Shown piece by piece: positions 19,077 through 28,445 of a stretch of 64,000 nucleotides of DNA. Location: NCBI RefSeq assembly GCF_001468465.1, contig NZ_LNSA01000004.1, positions 124,001 through 188,000 of the forward strand, written 5' to 3'. The position numbers and the translations under genes are program-made. The stretch comes from Sphingopyxis sp. H115 (GTDB lineage: Bacteria > Pseudomonadota > Alphaproteobacteria > Sphingomonadales > Sphingomonadaceae). The notes under the pieces are model-generated. The model did no database searches and was not told where the DNA came from. It saw only the letters and a list, made by a program, of their open reading frames with translations. Positions within the stretch are counted from its first letter, which is position 1. The number at the start of each line of letters is the position of its first letter.

Positions 19077-19514
19077 ATGCCGTCGCGCCGTCTTCTTCTC
19101 GTGGGGCTCATTGCTTTCGCCGCGGCGATTGCCGGCGTGTTCGTCGGCCGTCTGGTGGCCGATGCGCCCAGAGCCAGCGAAACCGAACTTCATGCGCTTC
19201 TTCACGGTCAACTCGATCTGACCCCGGAGCAGGAAACGAAACTCGAGCGGATCGAAGCCGACTTTGCCGGTCGCCGGCAGGCGCTTGAGCTTGAGATGCG
19301 CGCCGCCAATGTCCGGCTCGCGCAGGCGATCGAAGCCGAGCATGGCTATGGACCGCGCGTCACGGAGGCGATCGACGAGACGCATGAGGTGATGGGGACG
19401 TTGCAGAAGGAAACGCTCCAGCATCTCTTCGCGATGCGCGGGGTTCTCAACCCCGATCAGGCGGAGATGTTCGACAAGAGCGTGGTCAAGGCGCTGACCG
19501 CCGATGCGCGGTGA
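19077..19514 (+). CDS. CnrX-like periplasmic metal sensor
   Basis: A 145-residue protein: an N-terminal membrane anchor (residues 6-24) and an all-helical periplasmic domain. The metal ligands of Cupriavidus CnrX (H42, H46, E63, H119, M123) appear here as H39, H43, E60, H116 and M120, each shifted by exactly three residues (LHALLH, LERIE, QHLFAM). In the Cnr system metal binding lets CnrX release the sigma factor from CnrY. It starts two bases after the anti-sigma stop and its own stop overlaps the sigma start as GTGA. Confidence 0.87.
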   Translation: MPSRRLLLVGLIAFAAAIAGVFVGRLVADAPRASETELHALLHGQLDLTPEQETKLERIEADFAGRRQALELEMRAANVRLAQAIEAEHGYGPRVTEAIDETHEVMGTLQKETLQHLFAMRGVLNPDQAEMFDKSVVKALTADAR

Positions 19515-20095
19515 GCGCCGACTTATCGCAATGTAGCGACCAGGATCTGGCGGCCTTTGCGCGCGCGCACCGCGAGGACGCCTATCGCGAGTTGCTGCGC
19601 CGTTACAAAACGGGTGTCTACCGGCTCATCGTAAAGCAGATCGGCGATGCCGACGAGGCGATGGATTTGACGCAGGAGACGTTCGTCTCCGGTTTTTCGG
19701 CGCTCGACCGCTATGATGGCGAACGCCCCTTCCGCACGTGGATCGCCCGTATCGCGCTCAACAAATGTCGCGACTGGGCAAGACGGCGAAAGGTGCGCGC
19801 CTTTTTCTCCCGCGCGCTCCCGCTCGAAAATGCGCATCACGTAGCAAGCGATGGTCCGGCGCCCGATTCCGAGGCGACCGACAGGCGAGAACTCGCCAGG
19901 GTTCGCGGGGCGATCGACCAGCTGCCGCAGAATTTGCGCGAAGTCTTGCTCCTCCGCGGTGTCGACGAGGTCAGCCAGGCCGAAACCGCGGTCATTTTGC
20001 GCGTCAGCGAGAAAACGGTCGAAACGCGCCTCTATCGAGCGCGGACCAGGCTCCGGGAATTACTCGCGGGAACATCCGCGAGTGCGGAGGGTTGA
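19511..20095 (+). CDS. ECF sigma factor, CnrH-like
   Basis: A 194-residue sigma-70 family ECF factor with region 2 (YRELLRRYKTGVYRLIVKQIGDADEAMDLTQETF; quoted only in part, DLTQETF being the core) and region 4 (LPQNLREVLLLRGVDEVSQAETAVILRVSEKTVE, helix-turn-helix). It starts with GTG overlapping the sensor stop. As part of the CnrYXH-like trio it would be freed by periplasmic metal and turn on the adjacent copA-copB genes, and perhaps copCD and cus. Confidence 0.9.
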   Translation: MSADLSQCSDQDLAAFARAHREDAYRELLRRYKTGVYRLIVKQIGDADEAMDLTQETFVSGFSALDRYDGERPFRTWIARIALNKCRDWARRRKVRAFFSRALPLENAHHVASDGPAPDSEATDRRELARVRGAIDQLPQNLREVLLLRGVDEVSQAETAVILRVSEKTVETRLYRARTRLRELLAGTSASAEG

Positions 20096-20208
20096 CGGTT
20101 CGACCGCTGGTTCAGGCGGCATCCCCTCATCGTCCGGCATTTTTGTTGAGGGGCAGCCGTGCCGCCTGCGTATAGCTTTAGGAACAGTCAGCAACGGTCG
20201 GAAAGAAT

Positions 20209-22050
20209 ATGCAGATGGAAAGGCGTCGGTTCGTCAGTGGAGCTTTGGGCGGAGGGGCGGCTGCGGCGATGGCCACATGGTTCCCGGCCTGGGCCCAGCC
20301 GGTGTCGTCCGGCATTACCGCGCCCCTTCCGACCGTATCCGGTAACGACATCACGCTACGCATCGCGCGCCAGACGATGCGCATCGACGGCAAGGTCAGC
20401 CGTGCGATCGGGATCAACGGCACCGTGCCCGCGCCCCTCGTCCGGCTCAAGGAAGGGCAGACCGCGCGCCTGACCGTCGTCAACGATCTCGACGAGGATA
20501 GCTCGATCCACTGGCACGGCCTGATTCTGCCGTTCCAGATGGACGGCGTGCCCGGCGTCAGCTTCCCGGGTATCAAGCCGCGTTCGAAGTTTGTCTATGA
20601 ATTCCCGGTCGTTCAATCGGGGACTTATTGGTATCACAGCCATTCGGGGCTTCAGGAACAACTCGGCCATTATGGCCCGATCGTCATCGATCCCGCGGGC
20701 GCCGACCCGATCGGCTACGACCGCGAGCATGTCGTCGTCCTGTCCGACCACAGTCAATTGTCGCCCGAGGCGATCTTCCGCAAGCTCAAGGTCAATCCCG
20801 GCCATTTCAACATGCAGCGCCAGACGCTGGCGGGCCTGCTTGCCGGCAGGGATCAACCGCTCAAGGAGCGGATCGATTGGGGCAAGATGCGGATGGACCC
20901 GACCGACGTCGCCGACGTCAATGGTTCGACCTACACTTTCCTCGTCAACGGCCATGGTCCGCGCGACAACTGGACCGCGCTCTTCAGCCCCGGCGAGCGG
21001 GTACGCCTGCGCATCGTCAATGCGTCGGCGATGACGATCTTCAACGTCCGCATCCCGGGCCTCAGGATGACCGTCGTCCAGGCTGATGGGCTCAATGTCG
21101 TGCCGACCGAGATTGACGAGTTCCAGATCGCGGTCGCCGAAACCTATGACGTCATCGTGACCCCGGTCGAGGACCGTGCTTATACGCTCGTTGCCGAGGC
21201 CAATGACCGCTCGGGCATGGGCCGCGCAACGCTCGCACCGCGCGCGGGCATGGTCGCCGAGGTGCCGCCGCTGCGCGAACGCCCGCTCGCGACCATGAAG
21301 GACATGGGCATGGGCGACATGTCGGGCGGCTCGATGGCTGGTATGGACCATTCGGGCGGCGATATGGGCGCCATGCCCATGCCGGCGAGCGATCCTTCCT
21401 GTCCCCCCGAGCATGCCAAGATGGGCCATTGTACGCCCGCAGGCGATGGCGGCGCGATGGCGGGCATGGATCATGGATCGGGCGGAGGCATGCAGCACAG
21501 CATGCGCGACTTCAGTGTCGCGCCGCAGGTCAAGCGCGATCCCAGCGTCCAGACGATCTCGCCGATGCCGATGGATCGCATGGGCGAGCCGGGGCAGGGT
21601 CTGGAAGATGTCGGGCACAAGGTGCTGACCTACCACGACCTTGTCGCACTCGAGCGCAACCCCGATACGCGCGCCGCCTCGCGCTCGCTCGACATCCATC
21701 TGACCGGCAATATGGAACGCTTCATGTGGTCGTTCGACGGCATCAAGATGTCCGACTATCACGAGCCCATCCCCTTCATCGAGGGAGAGCGCGTGCGGAT
21801 CAACCTCATCAACGATTCGATGATGAGCCACCCGATCCACCTCCACGGCCATTTTTTCGAGCTGGTGACGGGCAAGGGCGACCGGTCGCCGCGCAAGCAT
21901 ACGGTGCTTGTCCAGCCGGGCGGCATCGCGAGCTTCGATTTCACCGCCGACGCGCTCGGCGACTGGGCCTTCCACTGCCACCTTCTTTATCACATGCATG
22001 CCGGGATGATGCGCGTCGTCAGCGTGCGCCCGAAGGGAGACGGCGAATGA
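20209..22050 (+). CDS. copA: CopA multicopper oxidase
   Basis: A 613-residue periplasmic oxidase with a Tat signal (RRRFVSGALGGG...AWAQP). All four copper-site motifs are present: HWHGLILP, YWYHSHSG, HPIHLHGHFFEL and HCHLLYHMHAGMM. Between domains lies a Met/His-rich segment (MKDMGMGDMSGGSMAGMDHS) and a CPPEHAKMGHC motif, typical of PcoA/CopA. It oxidises Cu(I) and binds copper in the periplasm. It lies 113 bp after the sigma factor and its stop overlaps copB (ATGA). Confidence 0.95.
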   Translation: MQMERRRFVSGALGGGAAAAMATWFPAWAQPVSSGITAPLPTVSGNDITLRIARQTMRIDGKVSRAIGINGTVPAPLVRLKEGQTARLTVVNDLDEDSSIHWHGLILPFQMDGVPGVSFPGIKPRSKFVYEFPVVQSGTYWYHSHSGLQEQLGHYGPIVIDPAGADPIGYDREHVVVLSDHSQLSPEAIFRKLKVNPGHFNMQRQTLAGLLAGRDQPLKERIDWGKMRMDPTDVADVNGSTYTFLVNGHGPRDNWTALFSPGERVRLRIVNASAMTIFNVRIPGLRMTVVQADGLNVVPTEIDEFQIAVAETYDVIVTPVEDRAYTLVAEANDRSGMGRATLAPRAGMVAEVPPLRERPLATMKDMGMGDMSGGSMAGMDHSGGDMGAMPMPASDPSCPPEHAKMGHCTPAGDGGAMAGMDHGSGGGMQHSMRDFSVAPQVKRDPSVQTISPMPMDRMGEPGQGLEDVGHKVLTYHDLVALERNPDTRAASRSLDIHLTGNMERFMWSFDGIKMSDYHEPIPFIEGERVRINLINDSMMSHPIHLHGHFFELVTGKGDRSPRKHTVLVQPGGIASFDFTADALGDWAFHCHLLYHMHAGMMRVVSVRPKGDGE

Positions 22051-23264
22051 CCCGGATCGCGCTTCTCCTCGCGGGCATCGCCCCGCTGACATTTGCTGTG
22101 CCCGCTGCAGCGCAGTCGATGGATCATTCTATGCATGGTGCGGCGCCCGCTCCGACACCCGCTCCCTCGCCAACGCCAGCGCCAGCGCCGGTAGCGCAGC
22201 CCGCGCCCGAAGCGCCCGCCGAAGGGTCGATGGAGCAGATGGACCATGGGAACATGCAGGGCATGGACATGGAGCCCAATACTTCGACCTGCCCGCCCGA
22301 ACATGCGGCGATGGGTCATTGTACGCCCGAGGCGGAGGCTTCGGACAAGGGCGCTTCTGACATGGGCGCGATGGATCATGGCACGGCGGCGCCGTCCGAT
22401 CCCGATTGTCCGCCCGAACATGCCAAAATGGGCCATTGCACCCCGAAGGTCGGGTCTGCGGACCCCATGGCCGGAATGGAAGGCATGGCGACGATGAGCG
22501 GCGCCAGCGGCACCGACTTGCCGCCGGGCGATGCCGCCGCACCCGCTCCTCCCGGCGACTGGTATGCCGATCGCATCTACCCCAAAGCCGAAATGGAGCA
22601 TTCGCGCCACGACATGATGAAAGAGAATGGCGCGCAGACCATCGCTTTCATCAGCTTCAACCTCGCCGAATATCAGGCGCGCAAAGGGCGCGATGGTTTC
22701 CGCTGGGACGGTGAGGCCTGGTATGGTGGCGACATCAACCGGCTGACGCTCAAGAGCGAAGGCGAAGGCGTGTTCGGCGAAGGCATCGAGAGCGCCGAGG
22801 TGCAGGCGCTCTACAGCCGGGCGATCGGGCCCTATTTCAACGCGCAAGCGGGTATCAGGCAGGATCTTGGGCCCGGCCCCGACCGCACCTATGCGACGAT
22901 CGGCTTCGAGGGGCTCGCCCCCTATTGGTTCGAAGTCGAGGGCGCGCTGTTTCTTTCGAGCAAGGGTGACCTGCTCGCCCGGCTCGAAGGCTATTACGAC
23001 CAGCGCATCACCCAGAAACTGATCCTCCAGCCGATGGCGGAAGTCAATTTTGCGCTCCAAGATGTCCCCGAGACCGGCGTTGGCTCGGGCCTCTCCGACT
23101 TCGAGCTCGGACTTCGTCTGCGTTACGAGGTCGTGAAGGAGTTCGCGCCTTATGTCGGCGTCGAATGGGCGCGCAAGGTCGGCGATACTGCGCGTTTTGC
23201 CCGCGCCGCGGGCGAGGATGCGAGCGGAGTCAGCTTCGTGATGGGGGTGCGGGCCTGGTTCTAG
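22047..23264 (+). CDS. copB: CopB outer-membrane copper-resistance protein
   Basis: A 405-residue protein: signal peptide (MTRIALLLAGIAPLTFAVPA), a Pro/Ala and Met/His-rich N-terminal part with three CPPEHA.MGHC-like repeats shared with CopA, then the conserved CopB barrel domain (WYADRIYPKAEMEHSRHDMM ... VGVEWARKVGDTARFA). The start is set by the ATGA overlap with copA. CopB binds copper at the outer membrane and partners CopA. Confidence 0.92.
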   Translation: MTRIALLLAGIAPLTFAVPAAAQSMDHSMHGAAPAPTPAPSPTPAPAPVAQPAPEAPAEGSMEQMDHGNMQGMDMEPNTSTCPPEHAAMGHCTPEAEASDKGASDMGAMDHGTAAPSDPDCPPEHAKMGHCTPKVGSADPMAGMEGMATMSGASGTDLPPGDAAAPAPPGDWYADRIYPKAEMEHSRHDMMKENGAQTIAFISFNLAEYQARKGRDGFRWDGEAWYGGDINRLTLKSEGEGVFGEGIESAEVQALYSRAIGPYFNAQAGIRQDLGPGPDRTYATIGFEGLAPYWFEVEGALFLSSKGDLLARLEGYYDQRITQKLILQPMAEVNFALQDVPETGVGSGLSDFELGLRLRYEVVKEFAPYVGVEWARKVGDTARFARAAGEDASGVSFVMGVRAWF

Positions 23265-23302
23265 AAGTTTCGCGGGGTGGCGACACGTCGAGGAGAAATG
23301 CC

Positions 23303-23746
23303 GTGAAACCAGCCTATCGCAGCCTCGCGCTGCAGACGATCGTCAGCGGCGTCATCATGTATTTGGTGATGTTCGTCATGATCGACCGCCTCTCGAGCTT
23401 CTACAATAATCTCAACATGCTCTACATGACGCTGATGATGGTTTCGCCGATGGTCGTGCTGATGATCGTCGCAATGCCGGGCATGTTCCCATCGAAACGT
23501 CTCAATACGCTCCTGCTGCTGGGATCGGCAGGCGCCTTCTTCGGGAGCTTCGCGCTGATCCGGACACAGACGACGATCGGCGACACGGCCTTCTTGCGTT
23601 CGATGATCCCGCATCATTCGGGCGCGATCCTCATGTGCGAACAGGCTTCCCTCAAGGATGCCGAAATACGCGAACTGTGCCGCGGCATCATCGCGGGGCA
23701 GGCGGCCGAAATCGAACAGATGAAATCCATTCTCGCGAGGAAATGA
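23303..23746 (+). CDS. Membrane-anchored DUF305 protein
   Basis: A 147-residue protein with three predicted membrane helices (about residues 9-27, 38-58 and 69-88) followed by a short DUF305 domain, FLRSMIPHHSGAILMCEQAS ... IIAGQAAEIEQMKSIL. The His pair and Met/Cys of MIPHHSGAILMCEQ are the usual metal-like residues of this family, which recurs in copper operons (CopM-like). It uses GTG at 23303, placed seven bases after AGGAGA. Same transcript as copAB. Confidence 0.82.
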   Translation: MKPAYRSLALQTIVSGVIMYLVMFVMIDRLSSFYNNLNMLYMTLMMVSPMVVLMIVAMPGMFPSKRLNTLLLLGSAGAFFGSFALIRTQTTIGDTAFLRSMIPHHSGAILMCEQASLKDAEIRELCRGIIAGQAAEIEQMKSILARK

Positions 23747-23747
23747 C

Positions 23748-24272
23748 ATGAAAAGTCCGATGACGCGCCGCCACCTTCTCGGCCTGATCGCCGCCGGGTC
23801 GGGGGTGGCGCTTGCGGCATGCAATTCTTCCTCGGGACCGGCGGCAACCAGCGACAAAGACGGCGGGGCTCGCGAGCCCCGCGCCGATGCGGCGAACATC
23901 CGGCAGATGCTCGTCTATCGCGATCCCGAATGCGGATGCTGTGAAGCCTGGGCGGATATTGCGCGCGCGGCGGGCTATGCGGTGACCGTTGAGAACCGTT
24001 CCGACATGCCTGCCGTAAAGGCGCGATATGGTGTGCCCGACGAGCTAGCTTCGTGTCACACCGCGATCGTCGGTGGCTATGCCATCGAAGGCCATGTGCC
24101 GATGCCACATGTCGCGAAGCTGCTTCGCGACAAGCCGCGCGACATTCGCGGGATCGCCGTGCCTGGCATGCCGCGCGGATCTCCGGGCATGGAAATGCCG
24201 GATGGAAGCACCGACGCCTTCGAAGTGATGGCGTTCGCTGGCGACGGCAAGGTTGCGCAATTTCCCGCATGA
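23748..24272 (+). CDS. DUF411 (CopG-like) metal-binding protein
   Basis: A 174-residue protein starting one base after the previous stop. It has a twin-arginine-like leader (MTRRHLLGLIAAGSG) with a lipobox-like ALAAC, and a DUF411 domain with YRDPECGCCEAWADIAR and GYAIEGHVPMPHVAKLL. The CGCC motif and His are likely ligands. DUF411 proteins accompany Cop/Cus/Sil systems; the exact role is unknown, perhaps periplasmic copper binding. Confidence 0.86.
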   Translation: MKSPMTRRHLLGLIAAGSGVALAACNSSSGPAATSDKDGGAREPRADAANIRQMLVYRDPECGCCEAWADIARAAGYAVTVENRSDMPAVKARYGVPDELASCHTAIVGGYAIEGHVPMPHVAKLLRDKPRDIRGIAVPGMPRGSPGMEMPDGSTDAFEVMAFAGDGKVAQFPA

Positions 24273-24300
24273 GCTGTCGGAACGACAAGTGGAGATTGAT

Positions 24301-24633
24301 ATGATGAGATATACTCCCCTCGCGAGCGCCGCAGCGCTTATGGTCGCACTGGCGGGATGCGGCGCGGAGCCTGCGCAGAAGAGCGACACGGCGCCGAAAC
24401 AAGGCGAAGTCCCTGCCGGTGAGGCCCCGGCAATGGTCGAGACTACGCCGGCTGCCGACGAGACGCCAACAGCCCCTGAAGCGGCACCGACAGAAGCAGC
24501 AAGGCCGACGGAGAATTCCAAACCTGCCGCAAAACCTGCTGTTCCGCCGCGGGCGAAGGCCGCGCCGGAAGCGCCGAAGCCCGTAGAAACCGAGCCCGAT
24601 CCGCACGCCGGGCACGATATGGATAAAAAGTAA
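24301..24633 (+). CDS. Pro/Ala-rich lipoprotein
   Basis: A 110-residue protein with a lipobox (MVALAGC, lipidated Cys about 20). The mature part is a Pro/Ala/Glu/Thr-rich disordered linker ending in PDPHAGHDMDKK, whose His-Met tail could bind copper. It is the last gene of the sigma-cop unit. No domain recognised. Confidence 0.68.
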   Translation: MMRYTPLASAAALMVALAGCGAEPAQKSDTAPKQGEVPAGEAPAMVETTPAADETPTAPEAAPTEAARPTENSKPAAKPAVPPRAKAAPEAPKPVETEPDPHAGHDMDKK

Positions 24634-24976
24634 GAGATCATTTGCCGATGAGGCTTGTCGGCCGACCACCCAAGGACAGCCGGCATGAAGCGCCCGCCGG
24701 GACTGGTAATCACCCGCGGGACCGGCCGCCTGTTCGCCGCAATGGCGGGCGGCACCCGCAGATCATGCTGTTCGCGCCGGAGCCCGTCCGGGAGAATGGA
24801 CCGGCGAGGCCGCGGGTTGGGCGCGGCGCGCCGCCGCGCGGCACGGAGCGAGAGATATAACTATATGGAATAACCATCTCGTTTTTAGCGATGAGTCGTG
24901 ATTATTTCTGGTCATGCCACGGTCACAAAGATAGCTCGGTGGCGAAGCCGAGAGCTTTCGTAAATGGGAGGGGACC
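24634..24976 (+). promoter_or_regulatory. 343-bp intergenic region before a TonB receptor
   Basis: No convincing gene. The first 200 bp are GC-rich; the last 130 bp turn AT-rich and hold TATAACTAT (24856-24864), which resembles TATAGCTAT between lysR and its divergent operon (28405-28413). This is probably the receptor promoter with a LysR-type site. GGGAGGGG precedes the receptor start. Confidence 0.4.
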
Positions 24977-27448
24977 ATGAGGAAATTGCTTCGCACCAGT
25001 GGCTCGATAATTGCCGTTCTGGCCGCCACGTCGGCCGTCGCCGCTTTCGCACAAGATACCGCCGAAGAGGCATCGAAGCCGGGCACGACGCAGGGCGAAA
25101 TTATCGTGACGGGCACGCGGCGAAACGATCTCAAGGCGGCTGATTCCGCCCAACCGATCGACATCATCTCCGGCGCCGAATTGCTCGAAAAGGGCACGGC
25201 CGACATGAACGACCTCCTCCGCACCGAGGTCCCGTCGCTCAACGTCCAGCGCCTCGTCAGCAACGACGGCGCCGTCTTCACCCGGCCTTTCTCGCTCCGC
25301 GGCCTGCCGCCGGACCAGACGCTGGTGCTCGTGAACGGCAAGCGGCGCCATCGCGGCGCGACGGTCCAGTTCACCAATGTTCCCTATATCCGGGGATCGC
25401 AGGGACCCGATCTTTCGGCGATCCCGTCGATCGCGATCGGCCAGCTCGAGGTTCTGCGCGACGGCGCGTCGGCGCTCTATGGATCGGATGCGATCGCGGG
25501 CGTGCTCAATTTCGGTCTGCGCCGCGACCGCGAGGGCGGGCTGCTGATCGCCCGCTACGGCCAATTCTACAAGGGCGACGGCGAGGATTTCCTCGTCCAG
25601 GGCAATGTCGGGCTTCCCTTCACCGACGCGGGTTTTGTCAACATCAGCGGCGAATATGTGAACGCCAGCACGACGTCGCGCGGCATCCAGCGTCCCGACG
25701 CCCAGGCGCTCATCGATGCCGGCGTTCAGGACGTCCCGGTCCCGGCGCAGCGCTGGGGCAATCCCGAATCCGAGGCGGCGCGCATCTTCGTCAACGCGGG
25801 CATCGAACTGTCGGACGAGATGGAGTTCTACACCTTCGGCAACTACAGCTGGAGCCGCGGCACGACGGCCTTCTTCTACCGCAACCCCAATGCCAGCTTC
25901 ATTTCCACCTCGATTCCGCTCACGGGTACGCCCGGAGGACAGCGGTTCAGCTTCCGCCAGCTGTTTCCCGGCGGTTTTACGCCCGAGTTTGGCGCGACGG
26001 TGACCGATGCCGCGCTGGCATCCGGCCTCAAGGGCGAATTCTCCTCGGGCCTGACCTATGACCTCAGCGCGTCCTACGGCCAGAACCATGCCTCCTACCG
26101 GATCGACAATACCGTCAATCCGTCGCTCGGCCTCGCTTCGCCGACATCCTTCAAGCCGGGGCAGCTCGAACAGCGCGAACTCGCCTTCAATCTCGATCTC
26201 ACCTATCCCATCGCGATCGGCACATCCGACCCGCTGACGCTTGCTGGCGGCCTCGAGTATCGGCGCGAGACCTACGAGATCACGGCCGGCGACATGGCAT
26301 CTTGGCAAGTCGGACCCTTCGCGTCGGTCATCGATCCCGACACCGGAAACCGCGTCGGGCTGCCGGTCGGTTCGAACGGCTTCCCGGGCTTCAGTCCCAT
26401 CCAGGCAGGTGAGTTCGCGCGCAGCAACTGGGCTGCCTATACGTCGCTCGAGGGCAATATCACCGAGGCGCTCCAGTTCGGTCTCGCGGGTCGCTACGAG
26501 AATTATGCGGACTTCGGCTCGAAGTTCACCTGGAAGGTCAACGGGCGATATGATTTTTCGGATGTCTTCGCGGTGCGCGGTTCGGTCAACACGGGGTTCC
26601 GCGCGCCGACTCCCGGCCAGTCAAACGCGTCGCAGGTCCAGACCAACATCGACTCGGTGACCGGAGCGCCGCTTACTGCGGGCATCATCGCACCCAATAA
26701 TCCGGTGGCACAATTTTTCGGCGCGACGCCGCTCAAGCCCGAGAATTCGTTCAACCTGGCCGGTGGCATCGTGGTGAAACCTTCCAATCGGGTCACCCTC
26801 ACCATCGACTATTTCAACATCAAGGTCGAAGACCGGATCGCCGTTTCGGGCAACTTCAACCTCACCCCGGCGCAGCGCGCGCAGCTCGCTGCCCTCGGCA
26901 TTCCCGGCGGAGACTCCTTCCAGCAGGTGAGCTTCTTCACCAACTCCTTCGACAGCCGTACCCAGGGCGTCGACGCGGTGCTCACCGTGGGCTTCGACCT
27001 CGGCGGCGGCAAGGCCACGCTCGGTCTCAACGGCAATTATACCAAAACCGATGTCATCAAGGCCTCGCCGGTGATCACTGCGGACCGCGAGCGTCTGCTC
27101 GAGCTCGAGGGCTTCGTTCCGAAGTGGAAGGGCAATGCGTCCTTCACCTACGCGGGTGAGCGCTTCGGCTTCGTCGCACGTGCAAATTATTACGGCAAAT
27201 GGACCGACTATGGCGCGGCCCCGGCTGCCGACCAGACGGGCGGTGCCGAACTATTGGTCGATCTCGAGCTGTCCTACAAGGTCAGCGACATGCTCAAGCT
27301 TGCGGTCGGCGGCGAGAATATCTTCGACAATTATCCTGACGTCGAGGCGCGGCAATCCCAGATCAACAACGGGATCCGATATCTCCGCTTCGCGCCGACC
27401 GGGTTCAATGGGGGCTTCTGGTACGTCCGCGCGACCGCCTCCTTTTGA
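24977..27448 (+). CDS. TonB-dependent outer-membrane receptor
   Basis: An 823-residue receptor: signal peptide, TonB-box-like EIIVTGTRR, plug domain (PFSLRGLPPDQTLVLVNGKRRH, in parts; LRDGASALYGSDAIAGVLNF) and a beta-barrel ending in aromatic Phe (WYVRATASF). No STN domain, so it does not signal through FecR. Its neighbours are a LysR regulator and an amino-acid ABC operon with a C-S lyase, suggesting import of a sulfur-containing amino acid or small peptide. Substrate inferred only. Confidence 0.9.
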   Translation: MRKLLRTSGSIIAVLAATSAVAAFAQDTAEEASKPGTTQGEIIVTGTRRNDLKAADSAQPIDIISGAELLEKGTADMNDLLRTEVPSLNVQRLVSNDGAVFTRPFSLRGLPPDQTLVLVNGKRRHRGATVQFTNVPYIRGSQGPDLSAIPSIAIGQLEVLRDGASALYGSDAIAGVLNFGLRRDREGGLLIARYGQFYKGDGEDFLVQGNVGLPFTDAGFVNISGEYVNASTTSRGIQRPDAQALIDAGVQDVPVPAQRWGNPESEAARIFVNAGIELSDEMEFYTFGNYSWSRGTTAFFYRNPNASFISTSIPLTGTPGGQRFSFRQLFPGGFTPEFGATVTDAALASGLKGEFSSGLTYDLSASYGQNHASYRIDNTVNPSLGLASPTSFKPGQLEQRELAFNLDLTYPIAIGTSDPLTLAGGLEYRRETYEITAGDMASWQVGPFASVIDPDTGNRVGLPVGSNGFPGFSPIQAGEFARSNWAAYTSLEGNITEALQFGLAGRYENYADFGSKFTWKVNGRYDFSDVFAVRGSVNTGFRAPTPGQSNASQVQTNIDSVTGAPLTAGIIAPNNPVAQFFGATPLKPENSFNLAGGIVVKPSNRVTLTIDYFNIKVEDRIAVSGNFNLTPAQRAQLAALGIPGGDSFQQVSFFTNSFDSRTQGVDAVLTVGFDLGGGKATLGLNGNYTKTDVIKASPVITADRERLLELEGFVPKWKGNASFTYAGERFGFVARANYYGKWTDYGAAPAADQTGGAELLVDLELSYKVSDMLKLAVGGENIFDNYPDVEARQSQINNGIRYLRFAPTGFNGGFWYVRATASF

Positions 27449-27484
27449 TCGGTGGCCGTGAGGGCCGTGCGGCGACCTGTGTCT

Positions 27485-28390
27485 TCAGCTGGCGTCGGAG
27501 CCGAACATCGCGTCGCGGTGGGATTCGAGCACCGCTATAAAGGCCGCAGCGACTTGGGACATCGGCTTCAACTTCGGCGTGAAGAGCATATATTCGAAAT
27601 GGACCTCCGGCGCGAAATCACGGACCGTAAGGCCCCGCTCGGCATAATCCGCTGCGGTCACGGGGTTGAGAATCGAACATCCGACCCCCTGCATGACAAG
27701 CGCGCAGATGGTCATCGCATATTGGGTTTCGATGACCATCTCGCGGTGGACGCCCGCGTCTTCGAAAATGCGGTCGATGCGGTGACGCACGCCATCCTCG
27801 AGCGCGAGCGAAATGAAGGGCTCACCTTCGAGATCGGCCGGCCTGATGACGTCCCTGGCCGCGAGCCGGTGACCGGCAGGGAGAACGCAGGCGCCGGGGC
27901 AGCGCAGGAAGCGCTCCATCCTTATGCCGGGCAGTTCGCGCGCCGGCGTTGCGAGCCCGATGTCGAACTGCTGGTTCGCCATCCATTGCCGAACCGTCGA
28001 GGAGCTGCGGGTCTGGAGCTGAACGGTGACGCCGGGATGTGTCTCGCGAAAGGCCGCGATCACGCGCGGCAGGAAACTGACCGCGAGCGCCGGGAGGGCG
28101 GCGATCCGGAGCGTACCGGTCGCCATGTTGCGAATGTCTTCCGCTACTCGCTTCAGGGCCGCAATACCCGAGAAACTCCGCTCGACTTCATAGTAGAAGG
28201 CGTCGGCTTCGGGCGTCACAGTGAGCGCGCTGCCGCGCGAGCGCAGGAAGAGCTGAAAGCCCAGCTGATGCTCGAGCTCGGCAAGCATCTTGCTCACTGC
28301 GGGTTGCGACAGGTTGAGCGACTGTGCGGCCTGGGTAACCGATCCGGAGAGCATTACGGCTCTGAAGGCTTCGAGGTGACGCAGATTCAT
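27485..28390 (-). CDS. LysR-family transcriptional regulator
   Basis: A 301-residue protein with an N-terminal LysR helix-turn-helix (HLEAFRAVMLSGSVTQAAQSL, in parts; SLNLSQPAVSKMLAELEHQLG) and a periplasmic-binding-like effector domain. Start at 28390 is supported by GGAGGG nine bases upstream. It is convergent with the TonB receptor and divergent from the ABC transporter operon, 55 bp apart, so it likely regulates that operon. Confidence 0.9.
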   Translation of the reverse strand: MNLRHLEAFRAVMLSGSVTQAAQSLNLSQPAVSKMLAELEHQLGFQLFLRSRGSALTVTPEADAFYYEVERSFSGIAALKRVAEDIRNMATGTLRIAALPALAVSFLPRVIAAFRETHPGVTVQLQTRSSSTVRQWMANQQFDIGLATPARELPGIRMERFLRCPGACVLPAGHRLAARDVIRPADLEGEPFISLALEDGVRHRIDRIFEDAGVHREMVIETQYAMTICALVMQGVGCSILNPVTAADYAERGLTVRDFAPEVHFEYMLFTPKLKPMSQVAAAFIAVLESHRDAMFGSDAS

Positions 28391-28404
28391 CGAATATCCC
28401 TCCC

Positions 28405-28413
28405 TATAGCTAT
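28405..28413. promoter_or_regulatory. LysR-type candidate site between lysR and the ABC operon
   Basis: TATAGCTAT, containing the palindrome ATAGCTAT, lies in the 55-bp divergent gap; TATAACTAT (8 of 9 identical) occurs 113 bp before the TonB receptor start. Likely shared regulator site; inferred. Confidence 0.4.
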
Positions 28414-28445
28414 TTCTTATGGCGCTAGCATCGAAAGCCTCGTTT

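Noticed and set aside
24652..24873. Short open frames in the gap before the TonB receptor
   Set aside because: Arg/Pro-rich, no ribosome site, no signal or domain; better read as non-coding.
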